Below are positions 42,041-52,620 of a stretch of DNA of 64,000 nucleotides, in pieces. Position numbers and translations under genes: made by a program. Below the pieces are notes generated by a model that was not told where the DNA came from, did no database searches, and saw only the letters and a program-made list of their open reading frames with translations. Origin of the DNA: Streptomyces sp. NRRL F-5126 (lineage in GTDB: Bacteria; Actinomycetota; Actinomycetes; Streptomycetales; Streptomycetaceae); the NCBI RefSeq assembly GCF_000721265.1, contig NZ_JOFZ01000012.1, positions 62,001 through 126,000 of the forward strand. Direction: 5' to 3'. Numbering within the stretch: position 1 is the first letter of the stretch; every line of letters starts with the position of its first letter.

Positions 42041-43569
42041 GGGCGCCGCCAGCTCCGTCCGTCTCGTGCGAGCATTTCGTCGGCCTCGGCGGGGCCCCAG
42101 GTCCCGGACTCGTACTGGGCGGGCCTGCCGTGCTTGTCCCAGTAGGTCTCGACCGGGTCGAGAATCCTCCAGGACAGCTCGACCTCCTCCGTGCGCGGGA
42201 AGAGGTTGGCGTCGCCGAGCAGCACGTCGAGGATGAGCCGCTCGTAGGCCTCCGGGCTCGACTCGGTGAAGGACTCGCCGTACTGGAAGTCCATCGAGAC
42301 GTCCCGCACCTCCATGGAGGTGCCCGGCACCTTGGAGCCGAACCGCATGGTCACGCCCTCGTCCGGCTGGACGCGGATGACCAGGGCGTTCTGCCCGAGC
42401 TCCTCGGTCGCGGTGTGGTCGAACGGCGAGTGCGGCGCACGCTGGAAGACGACCGCGATCTCGGTGACGCGGCGGCCGAGGCGCTTGCCGGTGCGCAGGT
42501 AGAAGGGGACGCCCGCCCAGCGGCGGTTCTCGATCTCCAGCTTGAGCGCCGCGTAGGTGTCGGTCTTCGACTTGGGGTCGATGCCGTCCTCTTCGAGGTA
42601 GCCGACGGCCTTCTCGCCGCCCTGCCAGCCCGCGGCGTACTGGCCGCGCACGGTGTGGGCCGCGAGGTCCTTCGGCAGCCGTACGGCGCCGAGCACCTTG
42701 GTCTTCTCGGCGACCAGCGCGTCCGCGTCGAAGGAGGCAGGCTCCTCCATCGCGGTGAGCGCGAGCAGCTGGAGCAGGTGGTTCTGGATGACGTCGCGTG
42801 CGGCGCCGATGCCGTCGTAGTACCCGGCGCGGCCGCCGATGCCGATGTCCTCGGCCATGGTGATCTGCACGTGGTCGACGTACGACCTGTTCCAGATCGG
42901 CTCGAAGAGGGTGTTGGCGAAACGGAGCGCCAGGATGTTCTGGACGGTCTCCTTGCCGAGGTAGTGGTCGATGCGGAAGACCTCGTGCGGCGGGAAGACC
43001 TCGTGGACGACGGCGTTGAGCTCCTGCGCCGACTTGAGGTCGTGGCCGAAGGGCTTCTCGATGACCGCGCGGCGCCAGGAACCCTCGCGCTGGTCGGCGA
43101 GCCCGTGCTTCTTGAGCTGCTGCACGACCTTGGGGAAGAACTTCGGCGGCACCGACAGGTAGAAGGCGAAGTTGCCGCCCGTGCCCTGCGACTTGTCGAG
43201 GTCCTGGATGGTCGACTTGAGCGTCTCGAACGCCTGGTCGTCGTCGAACGTCCCCTGCACGAACCGCATGCCCTGGCTGAGCTGCTGCCAGACCTCCTCG
43301 CGGAACGCGGTGCGCGAGTGCTCCTTCACGGCGTCGTGGACGACCTGGGCGAAGTCCTCGTCCTCCCAGTCGCGGCGCGCGAAGCCGACGAGCGAGAAGC
43401 CCGGCGGGAGCAGGCCCCGGTTGGCGAGGTCGTAGACCGCGGGCATGAGCTTCTTGCGGGACAGGTCCCCCGTGACACCGAAGATGACCAGGCCCGAAGG
43501 CCCCGCGATGCGCGGGAGCCTCCGGTCCGCGGCGTCACGGAGCGGGTTTGCTCCGTGGTGTGCGCTCAA
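42037..43569 (-). CDS. zwf: Glucose-6-phosphate 1-dehydrogenase
   Basis: A 510-residue enzyme making 6-phosphogluconolactone and NADPH. The nucleotide motif is [15 protein letters not shown] and the active-site signature [21 protein letters not shown] is also present. The TTG start at 43569 has GGAGGG 9 bases upstream, lying at the end of tal; stop of tal is 43575. Overlaps opcA by 4 bases, matching co-assembly with OpcA. Confidence 0.96.
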   Translation of the reverse strand: MSAHHGANPLRDAADRRLPRIAGPSGLVIFGVTGDLSRKKLMPAVYDLANRGLLPPGFSLVGFARRDWEDEDFAQVVHDAVKEHSRTAFREEVWQQLSQGMRFVQGTFDDDQAFETLKSTIQDLDKSQGTGGNFAFYLSVPPKFFPKVVQQLKKHGLADQREGSWRRAVIEKPFGHDLKSAQELNAVVHEVFPPHEVFRIDHYLGKETVQNILALRFANTLFEPIWNRSYVDHVQITMAEDIGIGGRAGYYDGIGAARDVIQNHLLQLLALTAMEEPASFDADALVAEKTKVLGAVRLPKDLAAHTVRGQYAAGWQGGEKAVGYLEEDGIDPKSKTDTYAALKLEIENRRWAGVPFYLRTGKRLGRRVTEIAVVFQRAPHSPFDHTATEELGQNALVIRVQPDEGVTMRFGSKVPGTSMEVRDVSMDFQYGESFTESSPEAYERLILDVLLGDANLFPRTEEVELSWRILDPVETYWDKHGRPAQYESGTWGPAEADEMLARDGRSWRRP

Positions 43570-43574
43570 GGCGA

Positions 43575-44693
43575 TCAGCCCTCCGAGGGGGCGAGGCGCT
43601 GCAGCTCCGCCTCGGTCGACTTCAGCAGGTCGTTCCAGGCAACCGCGAACTTCTCGACGCCCTCGTCCTCCAGCAGCTGGACCACGTCGTCGTAGGAGAC
43701 GCCCAGCTTCTCCAGGACGGCGAGGTCCGCGCGTGCCTGCTCGTAGGTGCCGCGCACGGCGTCGCCCTTGCCCTCACCGTGGTCCTGGACGGCGAACAGC
43801 GTCGCCTCCGGCATGGTGTTGACGGTGTTGGGCGCGATCAGATCGTCGACGTACAGGGTGTCCTTGTACGCCTTGTTCTTGACGCCTGTGGACGCCCACA
43901 GCGGGCGCTGCCTGTTCGCGTGCTGCCGCTCGAGCGCGGCCCAGCGGTCGCTCGCGACGACCTTCTCGTACTCCTCGTAGGCGAGGCGCGCGTTGGCCAC
44001 GGCGGCCTTGCCGCGTGCGGCCTTGGCCTCGTCGGTGCCCAGCGCGTCGAGGCGCTTGTCGACCTCGGTGTCGACGCGCGAGACGAAGAAGGACGCCACC
44101 GAGTGGATCTTGGAGAGGTCGAGGCCGGCCTTGGCCGCCTTCTCCAGGCCGCTCAGGTACGCGTCCATCACCGCGCGGTAGCGCTCCAGCGAGAAGATCA
44201 GGGTCACGTTGACGCTGATGCCGCGGCCGATCGTCTCGGCGATCGCCGGCAGGCCCGCCTCGGTCGCCGGGATCTTGATCAGCGTGTTCGGCCGGTCCAC
44301 GAGCCACGCGAGCTGCTTGGCCTCGGCGATCGTCGCGGTGGTGTTGTGCGCCAGGCGCGGGTCCACCTCGATCGAGACCCGCCCGTCCGTGCCGTCCGTC
44401 GCGTCGAAGGTCGGGCGCAGGATGTCGGCGGCGTCCCGGACGTCGGCCGTCGTGATCATGCGGACGGCTTCCTCGACGGTGACCTTCCGCGCGGCGAGCT
44501 CGGTGAGCTGGGCGTCGTAGCCGTCGCCCTGGGAGATCGCCTTCTGGAAGATCGAGGGGTTCGTCGTGACGCCCACCACGTGCTGCTCGTCGATCAGCTC
44601 GGCCAGGTTGCCCGAGGTGATCCGCTTGCGCGACAGGTCGTCGAGCCAGATCGCCACGCCTTCGTCGGAGAGGCGCTTCAGTGCGTCTGTCAT
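43575..44693 (-). CDS. tal: Transaldolase
   Basis: A 372-residue transaldolase of the actinobacterial length class. [13 protein letters not shown] is the N-terminal signature. The Schiff-base lysine lies in [15 protein letters not shown], and [15 protein letters not shown] is the typical following block. It transfers dihydroxyacetone units between sugar phosphates. ATG 44693 has GGAGA upstream; 33 bases after tkt. Confidence 0.96.
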   Translation of the reverse strand: MTDALKRLSDEGVAIWLDDLSRKRITSGNLAELIDEQHVVGVTTNPSIFQKAISQGDGYDAQLTELAARKVTVEEAVRMITTADVRDAADILRPTFDATDGTDGRVSIEVDPRLAHNTTATIAEAKQLAWLVDRPNTLIKIPATEAGLPAIAETIGRGISVNVTLIFSLERYRAVMDAYLSGLEKAAKAGLDLSKIHSVASFFVSRVDTEVDKRLDALGTDEAKAARGKAAVANARLAYEEYEKVVASDRWAALERQHANRQRPLWASTGVKNKAYKDTLYVDDLIAPNTVNTMPEATLFAVQDHGEGKGDAVRGTYEQARADLAVLEKLGVSYDDVVQLLEDEGVEKFAVAWNDLLKSTEAELQRLAPSEG

Positions 44694-44726
44694 GTCAGTT
44701 CCATCTCCTACTTGTCGTTACAGGCG

Positions 44727-46814
44727 TCAGCGTGCGGAGGCGTCGAGGGATTCCCGCGCCGCGGCAGCGACCGCCTCGGCGGTGAAGCCGAACTCGCGGA
44801 AGAGGACCTTGCCGTCCGCGGAGGCACCGAAGTGCTCGATCGAGACGACCCGGCCCGCGTCGCCCACGTACCGGTACCAGGTCAGGCCCACACCGGCCTC
44901 GACCGCCACCCGCGCCTTCACGGACGGGGGCAGCACCGTCTCCCGGTACCCCTGGTCCTGCTCCTCGAACCACTCGACGCACGGCATCGAGACGACACGC
45001 GTCGGGACGCCCTCGGCCTGGAGCCGCTCGCGCGCCTCGACGGCGAGCTGAACCTCGGAGCCGGTGCCGATGAGGACGACCTGCGGGGCGCCGCCCTCGG
45101 CGTCGGCGAGCACGTAGCCGCCGCGCGCTGTGTCCTCGTTCGGCGCGTACGTCGGCACGCCCTGGCGGGTGAGCGCGAGGCCGTGCGGGTGGCCCTTGCC
45201 GTACTCCTTGGTGTAGCGGCGCAGGATCTCCCGCCAGGCGATGACGGTCTCGTTCGGGTCGGCGGGCCGCACCACGGCGAGGTTCGGGATGGCGCGCAGC
45301 GAAGCGAGCTGCTCGACGGGCTGGTGTGTCGGGCCGTCCTCGCCGACGCCGATCGAGTCGTGCGTCCACACGTACGTGACCGGGAGGTGCATCAGCGCCG
45401 ACAGGCGCACCGCGTTGCGCATGTAGTCGGAGAAGATGAGGAACGTACCGCCGTAGACACGGGTGTTGCCGTGCAGGGTGATGCCGTTCATCGTCGCGGC
45501 CATCGCGTGCTCGCGGATGCCGAAGTGGATGGTGCGGCCGTACGGGTCCGCCCCGGGCAGCGGGTTGCCGACGGGCAGGAACGACGAGTTCTTGTCGAAC
45601 GTCGTGTTGTTGGAGCCCGCGAGGTCCGCGGAGCCGCCCCACAGCTCGGGGATGATCGGGCCGAGCGCCTGCAGGACCTTGCCGGACGCGGCGCGCGTCG
45701 CGAGGGACGTGCCGGTCTCGAAGACGGGCAGCGCGTCCTCCCAGCCCTCGGGAAGCACCGTGGAGGCGACCCGGTCGAAGGTGGCGGCGTGCTCGGGGCT
45801 CGCGGTGCGCCAGGCGGCGAACGACTTCTCCCACTCGGCCCTGACCTCGCGGCCGCGGTCGAGCGCCTTGCGCGTGTGAGCCACGACCTCGTCCGCGACG
45901 AAGAAGTTCTTCTCCGGGTCGAAGCCGAGGACGGTCTTCGTCGCGGCGACCTCGTCGGCGCCGAGCGCGGAGCCGTGCGCCGCGCCGGTGTTCTGCGCGT
46001 GCGGCGCCGGCCAGCCGATGATCGAGCGCATGGCGATGAAGGACGGCCGGTCGGTGACGGCCTTGGCCTCCTGGATCGCCGCGTACAGGGCGTGCGGGTC
46101 CAGGTCGCCGTCGGCCTTCGGCTGCACGCGCTGGACGTGCCAGCCGTACGCCTCGTACCGCTTCAGCGTGTCCTCGCTGATCGCCGTCTCGGTGTCGCCC
46201 TCGATCGAGATGTGGTTGTCGTCCCACAGCAGCACGAGGTTGCCGAGCTTCTGGTGGCCCGCGAGGGAGGACGCCTCGGCCGAGATGCCCTCTTCGAGGC
46301 AGCCGTCGCCGGCGATGGCGAAGACGTAGTGGTCGAACGGGGACTGGCCCGGCGCGGCGTCCGGGTCGAACAGGCCGCGCTCGTAACGCGAGGCCATCGC
46401 CATGCCGACCGCGTTGGCGACGCCCTGCCCGAGCGGCCCCGTCGTGGTCTCCACGCCGACGGTGTGGCCGTACTCCGGGTGCCCAGGGGTCTTGGAGCCC
46501 CAGGTGCGCAGCGCCTCGATGTCCGCCAGCTCGAGCCCGAAGCCCGCCAGGTAGAGCTGGATGTACAACGTCAGGGACGTGTGTCCCGCGGAGAGGACGA
46601 ACCGGTCGCGGCCGGTCCAGTCCGCGTCGGCGGGGTCGTGGCGCATCACCTTCTGGAAGAGGGTGTACGCGGCGGGGGCCAGGCTCATCGCCGTACCGGG
46701 ATGGCCGTTGCCGACCTTCTGCACGGCATCCGCTGCCAGGACTCGGGCGGTGTCGACCGCCCTCTGGTCCAGCTCTGTCCACTCGAAGTCTGTGGTGGTC
46801 GGCTTGGTGCTCAC
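44727..46814 (-). CDS. tkt: Transketolase
   Basis: A 695-residue thiamine-diphosphate enzyme. [14 protein letters not shown], the ThDP motif [13 protein letters not shown] through [13 protein letters not shown], and the second-domain [14 protein letters not shown] are all intact. It links glycolysis and the pentose phosphate pathway. GTG 46814 lies within a short palindrome (46814-46826). First gene of the tkt-tal-zwf-opcA-pgl operon; divergent from ctaB across 315 bases. Confidence 0.97.
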   Translation of the reverse strand: MSTKPTTTDFEWTELDQRAVDTARVLAADAVQKVGNGHPGTAMSLAPAAYTLFQKVMRHDPADADWTGRDRFVLSAGHTSLTLYIQLYLAGFGLELADIEALRTWGSKTPGHPEYGHTVGVETTTGPLGQGVANAVGMAMASRYERGLFDPDAAPGQSPFDHYVFAIAGDGCLEEGISAEASSLAGHQKLGNLVLLWDDNHISIEGDTETAISEDTLKRYEAYGWHVQRVQPKADGDLDPHALYAAIQEAKAVTDRPSFIAMRSIIGWPAPHAQNTGAAHGSALGADEVAATKTVLGFDPEKNFFVADEVVAHTRKALDRGREVRAEWEKSFAAWRTASPEHAATFDRVASTVLPEGWEDALPVFETGTSLATRAASGKVLQALGPIIPELWGGSADLAGSNNTTFDKNSSFLPVGNPLPGADPYGRTIHFGIREHAMAATMNGITLHGNTRVYGGTFLIFSDYMRNAVRLSALMHLPVTYVWTHDSIGVGEDGPTHQPVEQLASLRAIPNLAVVRPADPNETVIAWREILRRYTKEYGKGHPHGLALTRQGVPTYAPNEDTARGGYVLADAEGGAPQVVLIGTGSEVQLAVEARERLQAEGVPTRVVSMPCVEWFEEQDQGYRETVLPPSVKARVAVEAGVGLTWYRYVGDAGRVVSIEHFGASADGKVLFREFGFTAEAVAAAARESLDASAR

Positions 46815-47129
46815 CCTGAGTCAGGGCTCCTCTCCACATGTCGCGGGCCGGTGTCCCGCGGACACCGGATCGATGTCGAGCCTACCGTCACGGCCGTTGC
46901 GGGCACGCGGCCGCGCTCCCCGGCATTCCCCCGCATTTCCAGGGTGCGGCCTGGCGTGGGAGTACGCCTCCCGGTGGACCGGACACGGGCGCCGCGCCGG
47001 TGCGAACACGACACACCCCCGCGAAGATCGGCCTCTGGGCAACGTCTAGAGTGGCGTGGTACGCGCAAGTCTTCACCGGGGCTTCGACCAGGCCCGGGGC
47101 TTGCTGGGATTTCTCTGTCAGGGGTGTAC
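46815..47129. promoter_or_regulatory. tkt/ctaB divergent control region
   Basis: A 315-base gap with no gene. Near tkt it has CCCTGA-G-TCAGGG (46814-46826) and a second palindrome with arms CCGGTGTCC (46848-46856) and GGACACCGG (46860-46868). TAGAGT near 47047-47052 may be part of the ctaB promoter. The middle (46870-47030) shows no recognisable element. Confidence 0.5.
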
Positions 47130-48077
47130 GTGACGGCCGTCGAGTCCCGACCCGCAGGGGTTGCCGCGACTTCGAGCCCGAGGGCCCGCCGGCCGTTCGG
47201 AGCGCGCGTCAAGGCGTTCGTGGCGCTGACGAAGCCGCGGATCATCGAGTTGCTGCTCATCACCACCGTTCCGGTGATGTTCCTGGCGGCCCAGGGCGTG
47301 CCCGACCTGTGGCTGGTCCTCACCACCTGTATCGGCGGTTACCTCTCAGCGGGCGGCGCCAACGCGCTCAACATGTACATCGACCGCGACATCGACGCGA
47401 TGATGGACAGGACGTCGCAGCGGCCGATCGTGACGGGGATGGTCTCCCCGCGCGAGGCCCTGGTGTTCGGCGTCGTGCTCGGTGTCGTGTCGACGCTCTG
47501 GTTCGGCCTGCTGATCAACTGGCTGTCCGCGGCGATGGCGTTGGGGGCCCTGCTCTTCTACGTCCTCGTCTACACGATGGGCCTCAAGCGGCGTACGTCG
47601 CAGAACGTCGTGTGGGGCGGTATCGCGGGCTGCCTGCCGGTCCTGATCGGATGGTCGAGCGTCACCGGCTCGGTGTCGTGGGCCGCCGTCGTCCTCTTCC
47701 TCGTCATCTTCTTCTGGACGCCGCCCCACACGTGGGTGCTGATGATGAAGGTGAAGAACGACTACGAGCGCGTGGGCGTGCCGATGCTGCCCGCCGTCGC
47801 CACCAACAAGGCCGTCGCGAAGCAGATCGTCGTGTACAGCTGGGTGATGGTGCTGGTGTCGCTGACCCTCACCCCGCTCGGCTACACCGGCTGGTTCTAC
47901 ACGGCCGTCGCGGCGCTGTCCGGTGCGTGGTGGCTGGCGGAGGCGCACAAGCTCCAGGCGCGCGCCAAGGCCGGCGTCGTGGGCGCGAAGCTCAAGGAGA
48001 TGCGCCTGTTCCACTGGTCCATCACGTACGTGTCGCTGCTGTTCGTCGCGGTGGCCGTGGACCCCTTCCTGCACTGA
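47130..48077 (+). CDS. ctaB: Protoheme IX farnesyltransferase CtaB
   Basis: A 315-residue polytopic UbiA-superfamily prenyltransferase that makes heme O from protoheme and farnesyl diphosphate. The two aspartate-rich motifs are [17 protein letters not shown] and [15 protein letters not shown]. About eight to nine hydrophobic helices. GTG 47130 has AGGGG upstream; GTG 47124 is an alternative 2 codons earlier. A long plus-strand frame upstream is antisense to the pentose-phosphate genes and is not part of it. Confidence 0.95.
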   Translation: MTAVESRPAGVAATSSPRARRPFGARVKAFVALTKPRIIELLLITTVPVMFLAAQGVPDLWLVLTTCIGGYLSAGGANALNMYIDRDIDAMMDRTSQRPIVTGMVSPREALVFGVVLGVVSTLWFGLLINWLSAAMALGALLFYVLVYTMGLKRRTSQNVVWGGIAGCLPVLIGWSSVTGSVSWAAVVLFLVIFFWTPPHTWVLMMKVKNDYERVGVPMLPAVATNKAVAKQIVVYSWVMVLVSLTLTPLGYTGWFYTAVAALSGAWWLAEAHKLQARAKAGVVGAKLKEMRLFHWSITYVSLLFVAVAVDPFLH

Positions 48078-48130
48078 GCGACCCGGGCGGCCGCGCGAGA
48101 GCGCGCGCCGCCGCGCCCGGGCCCGGTGAT

Positions 48131-48150
48131 CGCGTGGCCAAGGCCACGCG
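48131..48150. terminator. Palindromic hairpin after ctaB
   Basis: CGCGTGGCC (48131-48139) and GGCCACGCG (48142-48150) are perfect complements around AA. A looser GC stem at about 48086-48117 precedes it. Likely the ctaB terminator, though an operator for the next gene is possible. Confidence 0.55.
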
Positions 48151-48194
48151 GCCACGACGGTGCCGTTCGCGCTACCGATGGGTAGCCTGCGGAC

Positions 48195-49064
48195 ATGGCA
48201 GAGAGCGAGGGCGGCGCGGAGCGCCGCGACGACCACCCTGAGTCCGCCGCACCGGCGGCGAGCGCCGCACCCACCACGCCCGAGGAGCCCGCCGGCGAGG
48301 ACGGTGCGCCCACCGAACCCGGTGAGGCCGACGACGCCGAGTCCGCCGCGGAGGCCGGAGGCGTCCGCCCCGCCGAGGCCGCCGGAGCGGTGGCATCCAG
48401 CGGCAAGCCCGACGAGGCGGGCAAGCCCCCGGAGGGGGACGAGGCCAAGCAGCCCGCCACGGCGGAAACCGGCAGGCCCGGCCCGTCCGCCGAACGCGCG
48501 GCATCGCCCGCGCCCGCCGAGGCGGCGAAGGAGTCGCCCGCGCCCACCCGGGCCACCGGCACCGACGCGACCACCCCGGCCGGCAAGTCCGCCGGTCCCG
48601 CAGCGGGCGACGAGGCCAAGGGGCCCGCGGGGTCCGCCAAGCGCTCCGAGCGCGACACTTCGCCCGCCGAGGCGGAGGGGGCGGCCACCTCCGCGCGGGG
48701 CGACACGGCCGCGGCCGGTGACGCCGCGGCGGACGCGCGGGTGCGGCGGCGGGAGGCGAAGGCCGCGCGGACCGCGGCCAGGGTGGCCAAGCAGATCGGC
48801 GCGTTCCGCGCACGCCACGGCGGCGCGCGCGGCCAGCTCGCGTACCTCGGGCAGCGGGGCACGCGCATCGTGCTCGTCGGCGAGGACGGCGGCTGGGGCG
48901 ACCTGGTGGCGCCCACGGAGGCGATCGCCCGCAGCGCCGCCGAGCGCGCGGGGCTCGAGCTCCAGGAGGCCCTCGACGGCGAGCTCGCCGCGAAGATGGC
49001 GACTGGGCCGTACGAGTGGAAGCGCATGGCCGGCATCCAGCTCGGCGGGCGCGGCGCGGCCTGA
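48195..49064 (+). CDS. Hypothetical protein with long disordered Ala/Pro/Glu N-terminus
   Basis: A 289-residue protein. Residues 1-178 are low-complexity and acidic (Ala, Pro, Glu, Gly), certainly disordered. The last 110 residues form a compact-looking domain beginning AARVAKQIGAFRARHGGARGQLAYLGQRG and ending EWKRMAGIQLGG. No signal peptide. I recognise no family. ATG start follows a short leader. A large hairpin follows its stop by 28 bases. Confidence 0.65.
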   Translation: MAESEGGAERRDDHPESAAPAASAAPTTPEEPAGEDGAPTEPGEADDAESAAEAGGVRPAEAAGAVASSGKPDEAGKPPEGDEAKQPATAETGRPGPSAERAASPAPAEAAKESPAPTRATGTDATTPAGKSAGPAAGDEAKGPAGSAKRSERDTSPAEAEGAATSARGDTAAAGDAAADARVRRREAKAARTAARVAKQIGAFRARHGGARGQLAYLGQRGTRIVLVGEDGGWGDLVAPTEAIARSAAERAGLELQEALDGELAAKMATGPYEWKRMAGIQLGGRGAA

Positions 49065-49091
49065 GAAAGCCCGCCGCCCGCCACCGGATCG

Positions 49092-49149
49092 CGGGAATCC
49101 CGTTAAGGACGGTGAGGAACGTCCGACACCGTCCACGACGGGATTCCCG
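49092..49149 (+). promoter_or_regulatory. Long nested hairpin ending one base before an amidohydrolase start
   Basis: Outer arms CGGGAATCCCGT (49092-49103) and ACGGGATTCCCG (49138-49149) pair perfectly over 12 bp. In the same register GGACGGTG (49107-49114) pairs with CACCGTCC (49127-49134) over 8 bp; a 3-by-3 internal loop separates them. Each outer arm is itself a near palindrome CGGGA-W-TCCCG. It may be a terminator, a translation-blocking leader, or paired operators. Confidence 0.75.
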
Positions 49150-50217
49150 ATGATCGAAACACCGTCCCTGGTCGACCAGTACTGCCACGGCGTGCTCCGC
49201 GCCGAGCTGGGCCTCGGCACCTTCGAGGCGCAGCTCACGGACGCCGGGGGGCCGCCCGCTCCCGGTACGACGTTCTTCGACACGCAGACGGGCTTCGCGG
49301 TGCGGCGCTGGTGCCCGCCGCTGCTCGGACTCGAACCGCACTGCGCCCCCGCCCGCTATCTCGCGCGCCGGCGCGAGCTCGGCGTATCGGCCGCCGCGCG
49401 GCTGCTGCTGCGTGGCACGGGCGTCACCACGTACCTCGTCGACACGGGCCTGCCGGGCGACCTGACGGGCCCCCAGGAGCTGGCGTACGCGGGCGGCGCG
49501 CGGGCCCGGGAGATCGTGCGGCTCGATCTGCTGGCGCGGCAGGTCGCGGACACCTCGGGCTCGGCCGGCGCGCTGCTGGCCAACCTGGCCGAGTGGGTCG
49601 GCGCGGCCGCGCCCTCGGCGGTGGCGTTCGCCTGCGCCGCGCTGCCCGCCGCCGGCCTGGCGCGGCCACCGACCGCCCGCGAGGCGCACGAGGCGGCCGC
49701 GCGGTGGCTGACGGCGCGCGCGGCGGGCGCCCCGCTCTGCGATCCGGTGCTGCTGCGGCACCTGCTGTGGACGGCCGTGGCGACGGGCCGGCCCCTGCAA
49801 CTGCACGTGGCGGGGGCGGACCCGCACGCCCTGGCGGGGTTCGCCGAGGCGACCTGCGGCCACGGCGTGGACGTGGTGCTGCTCGGCAGCTATCCGCGCC
49901 ACCGCGAGGCCGCGCGGCTGACGGCCGCCTTCCCGCACGTGTACGCGGACCTCGGCCCCGCGCTCGCGCGCACCGGCGCGCGAGCGGCGGCGCTGCTCGC
50001 GGAGGTCCTGGAGATCGCGCCGTTCGGCAAGCTGCTGTTCTCCAGCGGCGCCAGGGGCCTGCCCGAGCTGCACGTGGTGGGCGCGCGGGTGTTCACGGAG
50101 GCGCTGGGGCGCGTCCTGGGCGGCTGGGTGGCGGACGGCGCCTGGTCGCCTGCTGACGCCCAGCGGGTGGCGTCCCTGATCGCGTCGGAGAACGCCCACC
50201 GGGTGTACGAGCTGTAG
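49150..50217 (+). CDS. Amidohydrolase-family protein with atypical metal site
   Basis: A 355-residue amidohydrolase-2-like protein (FluG N-domain relatives). Start MIETPSLVDQYCHGVLR; at the usual HxH metal motif it has YCH. QLHVAG and VVLLGSYPRH correspond to later ligand positions. The final LLFSSGARGLPELHVVGA lacks the aspartate normally following the last strand. Catalysis is therefore uncertain. The ATG has no ribosome site because a perfect hairpin arm ends one base before it. Closed by a palindromic terminator. Confidence 0.75.
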   Translation: MIETPSLVDQYCHGVLRAELGLGTFEAQLTDAGGPPAPGTTFFDTQTGFAVRRWCPPLLGLEPHCAPARYLARRRELGVSAAARLLLRGTGVTTYLVDTGLPGDLTGPQELAYAGGARAREIVRLDLLARQVADTSGSAGALLANLAEWVGAAAPSAVAFACAALPAAGLARPPTAREAHEAAARWLTARAAGAPLCDPVLLRHLLWTAVATGRPLQLHVAGADPHALAGFAEATCGHGVDVVLLGSYPRHREAARLTAAFPHVYADLGPALARTGARAAALLAEVLEIAPFGKLLFSSGARGLPELHVVGARVFTEALGRVLGGWVADGAWSPADAQRVASLIASENAHRVYEL

Positions 50218-50246
50218 CGGGAGGGGACCGAGGGGGACGGGCCATC

Positions 50247-50268
50247 GGGACGGGCACGTGCCCGTCCC
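50247..50268. terminator. Bidirectional terminator between the amidohydrolase gene and pgi
   Basis: GGGACGGGCAC and GTGCCCGTCCC form a perfect 22-base palindrome between convergent stop codons at 50217 and 50282. GGGGACGGG just upstream (about 50234-50241) can also pair with the right arm. Confidence 0.75.
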
Positions 50269-50281
50269 CCCGGTCAGCGGC

Positions 50282-51943
50282 TCAACGGCCGCGCATCTCC
50301 CGGTACTCGGCGACGAGCGCGCCCGTGGACGAGTCGAGCCCGTCGGCCGGCTTCTCACCGGTCAGCACGGGCTCGATGCTCTTCGCCAGCACCTTGCCGA
50401 GCTCGACGCCCCACTGGTCGAACGAGTCGATGTTCCACACCGCGCCCTGGACGAAGACCTTGTGCTCGTACAGCGCGACGAGCTGGCCGAGCACCGACGG
50501 CGTCAGGTCCGGGGCGAGCACCGTCGACGTCGGGTGGTTGCCGCGGAACGTCTTGTGCGGGACGAGCTCCTCGGCCACGCCCTCCGCACGGACCTCATCG
50601 GGCGTCTTGCCGAACGCGAGCGCCTGGGTCTGCGCGAAGAAGTTGGCCATCAGCAGGTCGTGCTGGGCGGCGAGGCCCGCCGGCAGCTCCCCCGAGGGCC
50701 GGGCGAAGCCGATGAAGTCCGCGGGGATGACCTTGGTGCCCTGGTGGATGAGCTGGTAGTACGCGTGCTGGCCGTTGGTGCCCGGCGTGCCCCACACGAC
50801 GGGGCCCGTCTGCCACTCGACGGGCTTGCCGTCGCGTCCCACGGACTTGCCGTTGGACTCCATCTCCAGCTGCTGGAGGTATGCGGTGAACTTCGACAGA
50901 TAGTGGCTGTAGGGCAGGACGGCGTGCGACTGGGCGTCGAAGAAGGAGCCGTACCAGATGCCGAGCAGGCCGAGCAGCAGCGGCACGTTGGACTCGGGCG
51001 GCGCGGTCCTGAAGTGCTCGTCGACCGTGTGGAAGCCGTCCAGCATCTCGCGGAAGGCGTCGGGGCCGATCGCGATCATCAGCGAGAGGCCGATGGCCGA
51101 GTCGTACGAGTAGCGGCCGCCGACCCAGTCCCAGAACTCGAACATGTTGGCGGTGTCGATGCCGAAGCCGGAGACCTTCTCCGCGTTGGTGGACAGCGCC
51201 ACGAAGTGCTTGGCCACCGCCTCCTGGCCCGCGCCGAGCTCGCCGAGCAGCCACTCGCGCGCCGACGTGGCGTTGGTGATCGTCTCGACGGTGGTGAACG
51301 TCTTGGAGGCGATGATGAACAGCGTCTCGGCGGCGTCCAGGTCGCGCACGGCCTCGTACAGGTCGGCGCCGTCGACGTTGGACACGAAGCGCACGGTCAG
51401 GTCGCGCCGCGCGAAGGTCTTCAGGACCTCGTAGGCCATGGCGGGGCCGAGGTCGGAGCCGCCGATGCCGATGTTGACGATGTTCTTGATGGGGCGGCCG
51501 GTGTGGCCCGTCCACGCGCCGGACCTGACGCGCTCGGAGAAGTCGGCCATCTTGTCGAGGACCGCGTGCACGCCCGGCACGACGTTCTCCCCGTCGACCT
51601 CGATGACCGCGTCGCGCGGGGCGCGCAGCGCGACGTGCAGGACGGCGCGGTCCTCGGTGGTGTTGATCTTCTCGCCGCGGAACATCGCGTCACGCAGTTC
51701 TGCGACGCCGGTGGCCCTGGCGAGGTCGCGCAACAGCACGAGCGTCTCGTCGGTCACCACGTGCTTGGAGTAGTCGAGGTGGAGATCGCCCACGCGCGCG
51801 GTGTACCGCGTGCCGCGGTCCGGCTGCGCCGCGAACAGATCACGCAGATGGGTGCCGTCGAGCTGTTCGCGGTGCTTGCCGAGCGCGGCCCACTCGGGCA
51901 GCTTGTCGAGCCTCGTGCGGCCGGTTGCGTTGTTGTCGGACAT
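50282..51943 (-). CDS. pgi: Glucose-6-phosphate isomerase
   Basis: A 553-residue isomerase interconverting glucose-6-phosphate and fructose-6-phosphate. [45 protein letters not shown] and [11 protein letters not shown] are classical signatures. ATG 51943 has GGAAGAAG upstream; the 14 upstream in-frame residues are leader. Next gene to the left is convergent. Confidence 0.97.
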   Translation of the reverse strand: MSDNNATGRTRLDKLPEWAALGKHREQLDGTHLRDLFAAQPDRGTRYTARVGDLHLDYSKHVVTDETLVLLRDLARATGVAELRDAMFRGEKINTTEDRAVLHVALRAPRDAVIEVDGENVVPGVHAVLDKMADFSERVRSGAWTGHTGRPIKNIVNIGIGGSDLGPAMAYEVLKTFARRDLTVRFVSNVDGADLYEAVRDLDAAETLFIIASKTFTTVETITNATSAREWLLGELGAGQEAVAKHFVALSTNAEKVSGFGIDTANMFEFWDWVGGRYSYDSAIGLSLMIAIGPDAFREMLDGFHTVDEHFRTAPPESNVPLLLGLLGIWYGSFFDAQSHAVLPYSHYLSKFTAYLQQLEMESNGKSVGRDGKPVEWQTGPVVWGTPGTNGQHAYYQLIHQGTKVIPADFIGFARPSGELPAGLAAQHDLLMANFFAQTQALAFGKTPDEVRAEGVAEELVPHKTFRGNHPTSTVLAPDLTPSVLGQLVALYEHKVFVQGAVWNIDSFDQWGVELGKVLAKSIEPVLTGEKPADGLDSSTGALVAEYREMRGR

Positions 51944-52038
51944 CAGCCCACTTCTTCCCGTGCCTGTATCTGTCCCTGCTCGCACCCCAACCTAATTGAT
52001 CAGGGCTGCGGCCGAGGGACCGGCGGGCACGTACGCGA

Positions 52039-52070
52039 GCGGCCGGCCACCCGGTGGGGGCGGCCGGCCG
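52039..52070 (-). terminator. Terminator after the RbpA-family gene
   Basis: GCGGCCGGCC (52039-52048) and GGCCGGCCG (52062-52070) form a stem about 20 bases beyond the stop of the leftward rbpA-type gene. Confidence 0.6.
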
Positions 52071-52089
52071 GTCCGGTGGCCTCGCGGGC

Positions 52090-52425
52090 TCAGATCTCGC
52101 CGCGCAGCTTCGCCAGGGCCTCGGCGAGGATCGCCTCGCCGTCCGCGTCGCTGCGCCGCTCACGCACGTACGCGAGGTGCGTCTTGTACGGCTCGGTGCG
52201 CGGCGGGTCCGGCGGGTTGTCCCGGTCCTGGCCCGCGGGGAAGCCGCAGCGCGGGCAGTCCCACGTCTCCGGAACCTGCGCGTCACTGGCGAAGCTCGGC
52301 TGCGTCTCGTGCCCGTTGGAGCACCAGAAGGAGATGCGCAGGCGGGGCGCGGACTCGCCGCGCTCGGCCTCGCCCATCGGCCCCGCTCCGACCCGGCTCC
52401 CCCGGATCGCGTTGCCACTTGCCAC
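52090..52425 (-). CDS. RbpA-family RNA polymerase-binding protein (paralogue)
   Basis: A 111-residue protein starting MASGNAIRGSRVGAGPMGEAE. It has the RbpA architecture: N-terminal tail, core domain with RISFWCSNGHETQPSF and WDCPRCGFPAGQD, and a C-terminal sigma-interacting helix APPRTEPYK-like then THLAYVRERRSDADGEAILAEAL. RbpA stabilises open complexes with the principal sigma factor. Cys/His pairs suggest zinc. The GTG has GGGAG 8 bases upstream. Its place beside pgi and secG fits the second RbpA-type gene of streptomycetes, not necessarily the main one. Confidence 0.85.
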   Translation of the reverse strand: MASGNAIRGSRVGAGPMGEAERGESAPRLRISFWCSNGHETQPSFASDAQVPETWDCPRCGFPAGQDRDNPPDPPRTEPYKTHLAYVRERRSDADGEAILAEALAKLRGEI

Positions 52426-52620
52426 GGTCGTAACTCCCTGCGTGATGGTGCCGCAAAGCATCGAACGGCAGCGCCGCCGCCGAGCGCCCCGGTGACCGGG
52501 CGCCACGGGGCGCCCCAGTCTACGGAAGGCCCAACGCGCGTCCGGTTACGGGAGTTACCCCCTGTTCCGGGCGCGGATCCTCATGATAGGCCGCGTCCGG
52601 GAGTGGGGACCCGCCCCGGA

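Noticed and set aside
43548..47129. A very long open plus-strand frame opposite tkt, tal and zwf
   Set aside because: It is antisense to clearly real genes, its residues lack any motif, and long open shadow frames are expected at this GC content. Only its last part (from 47130) is the real ctaB.
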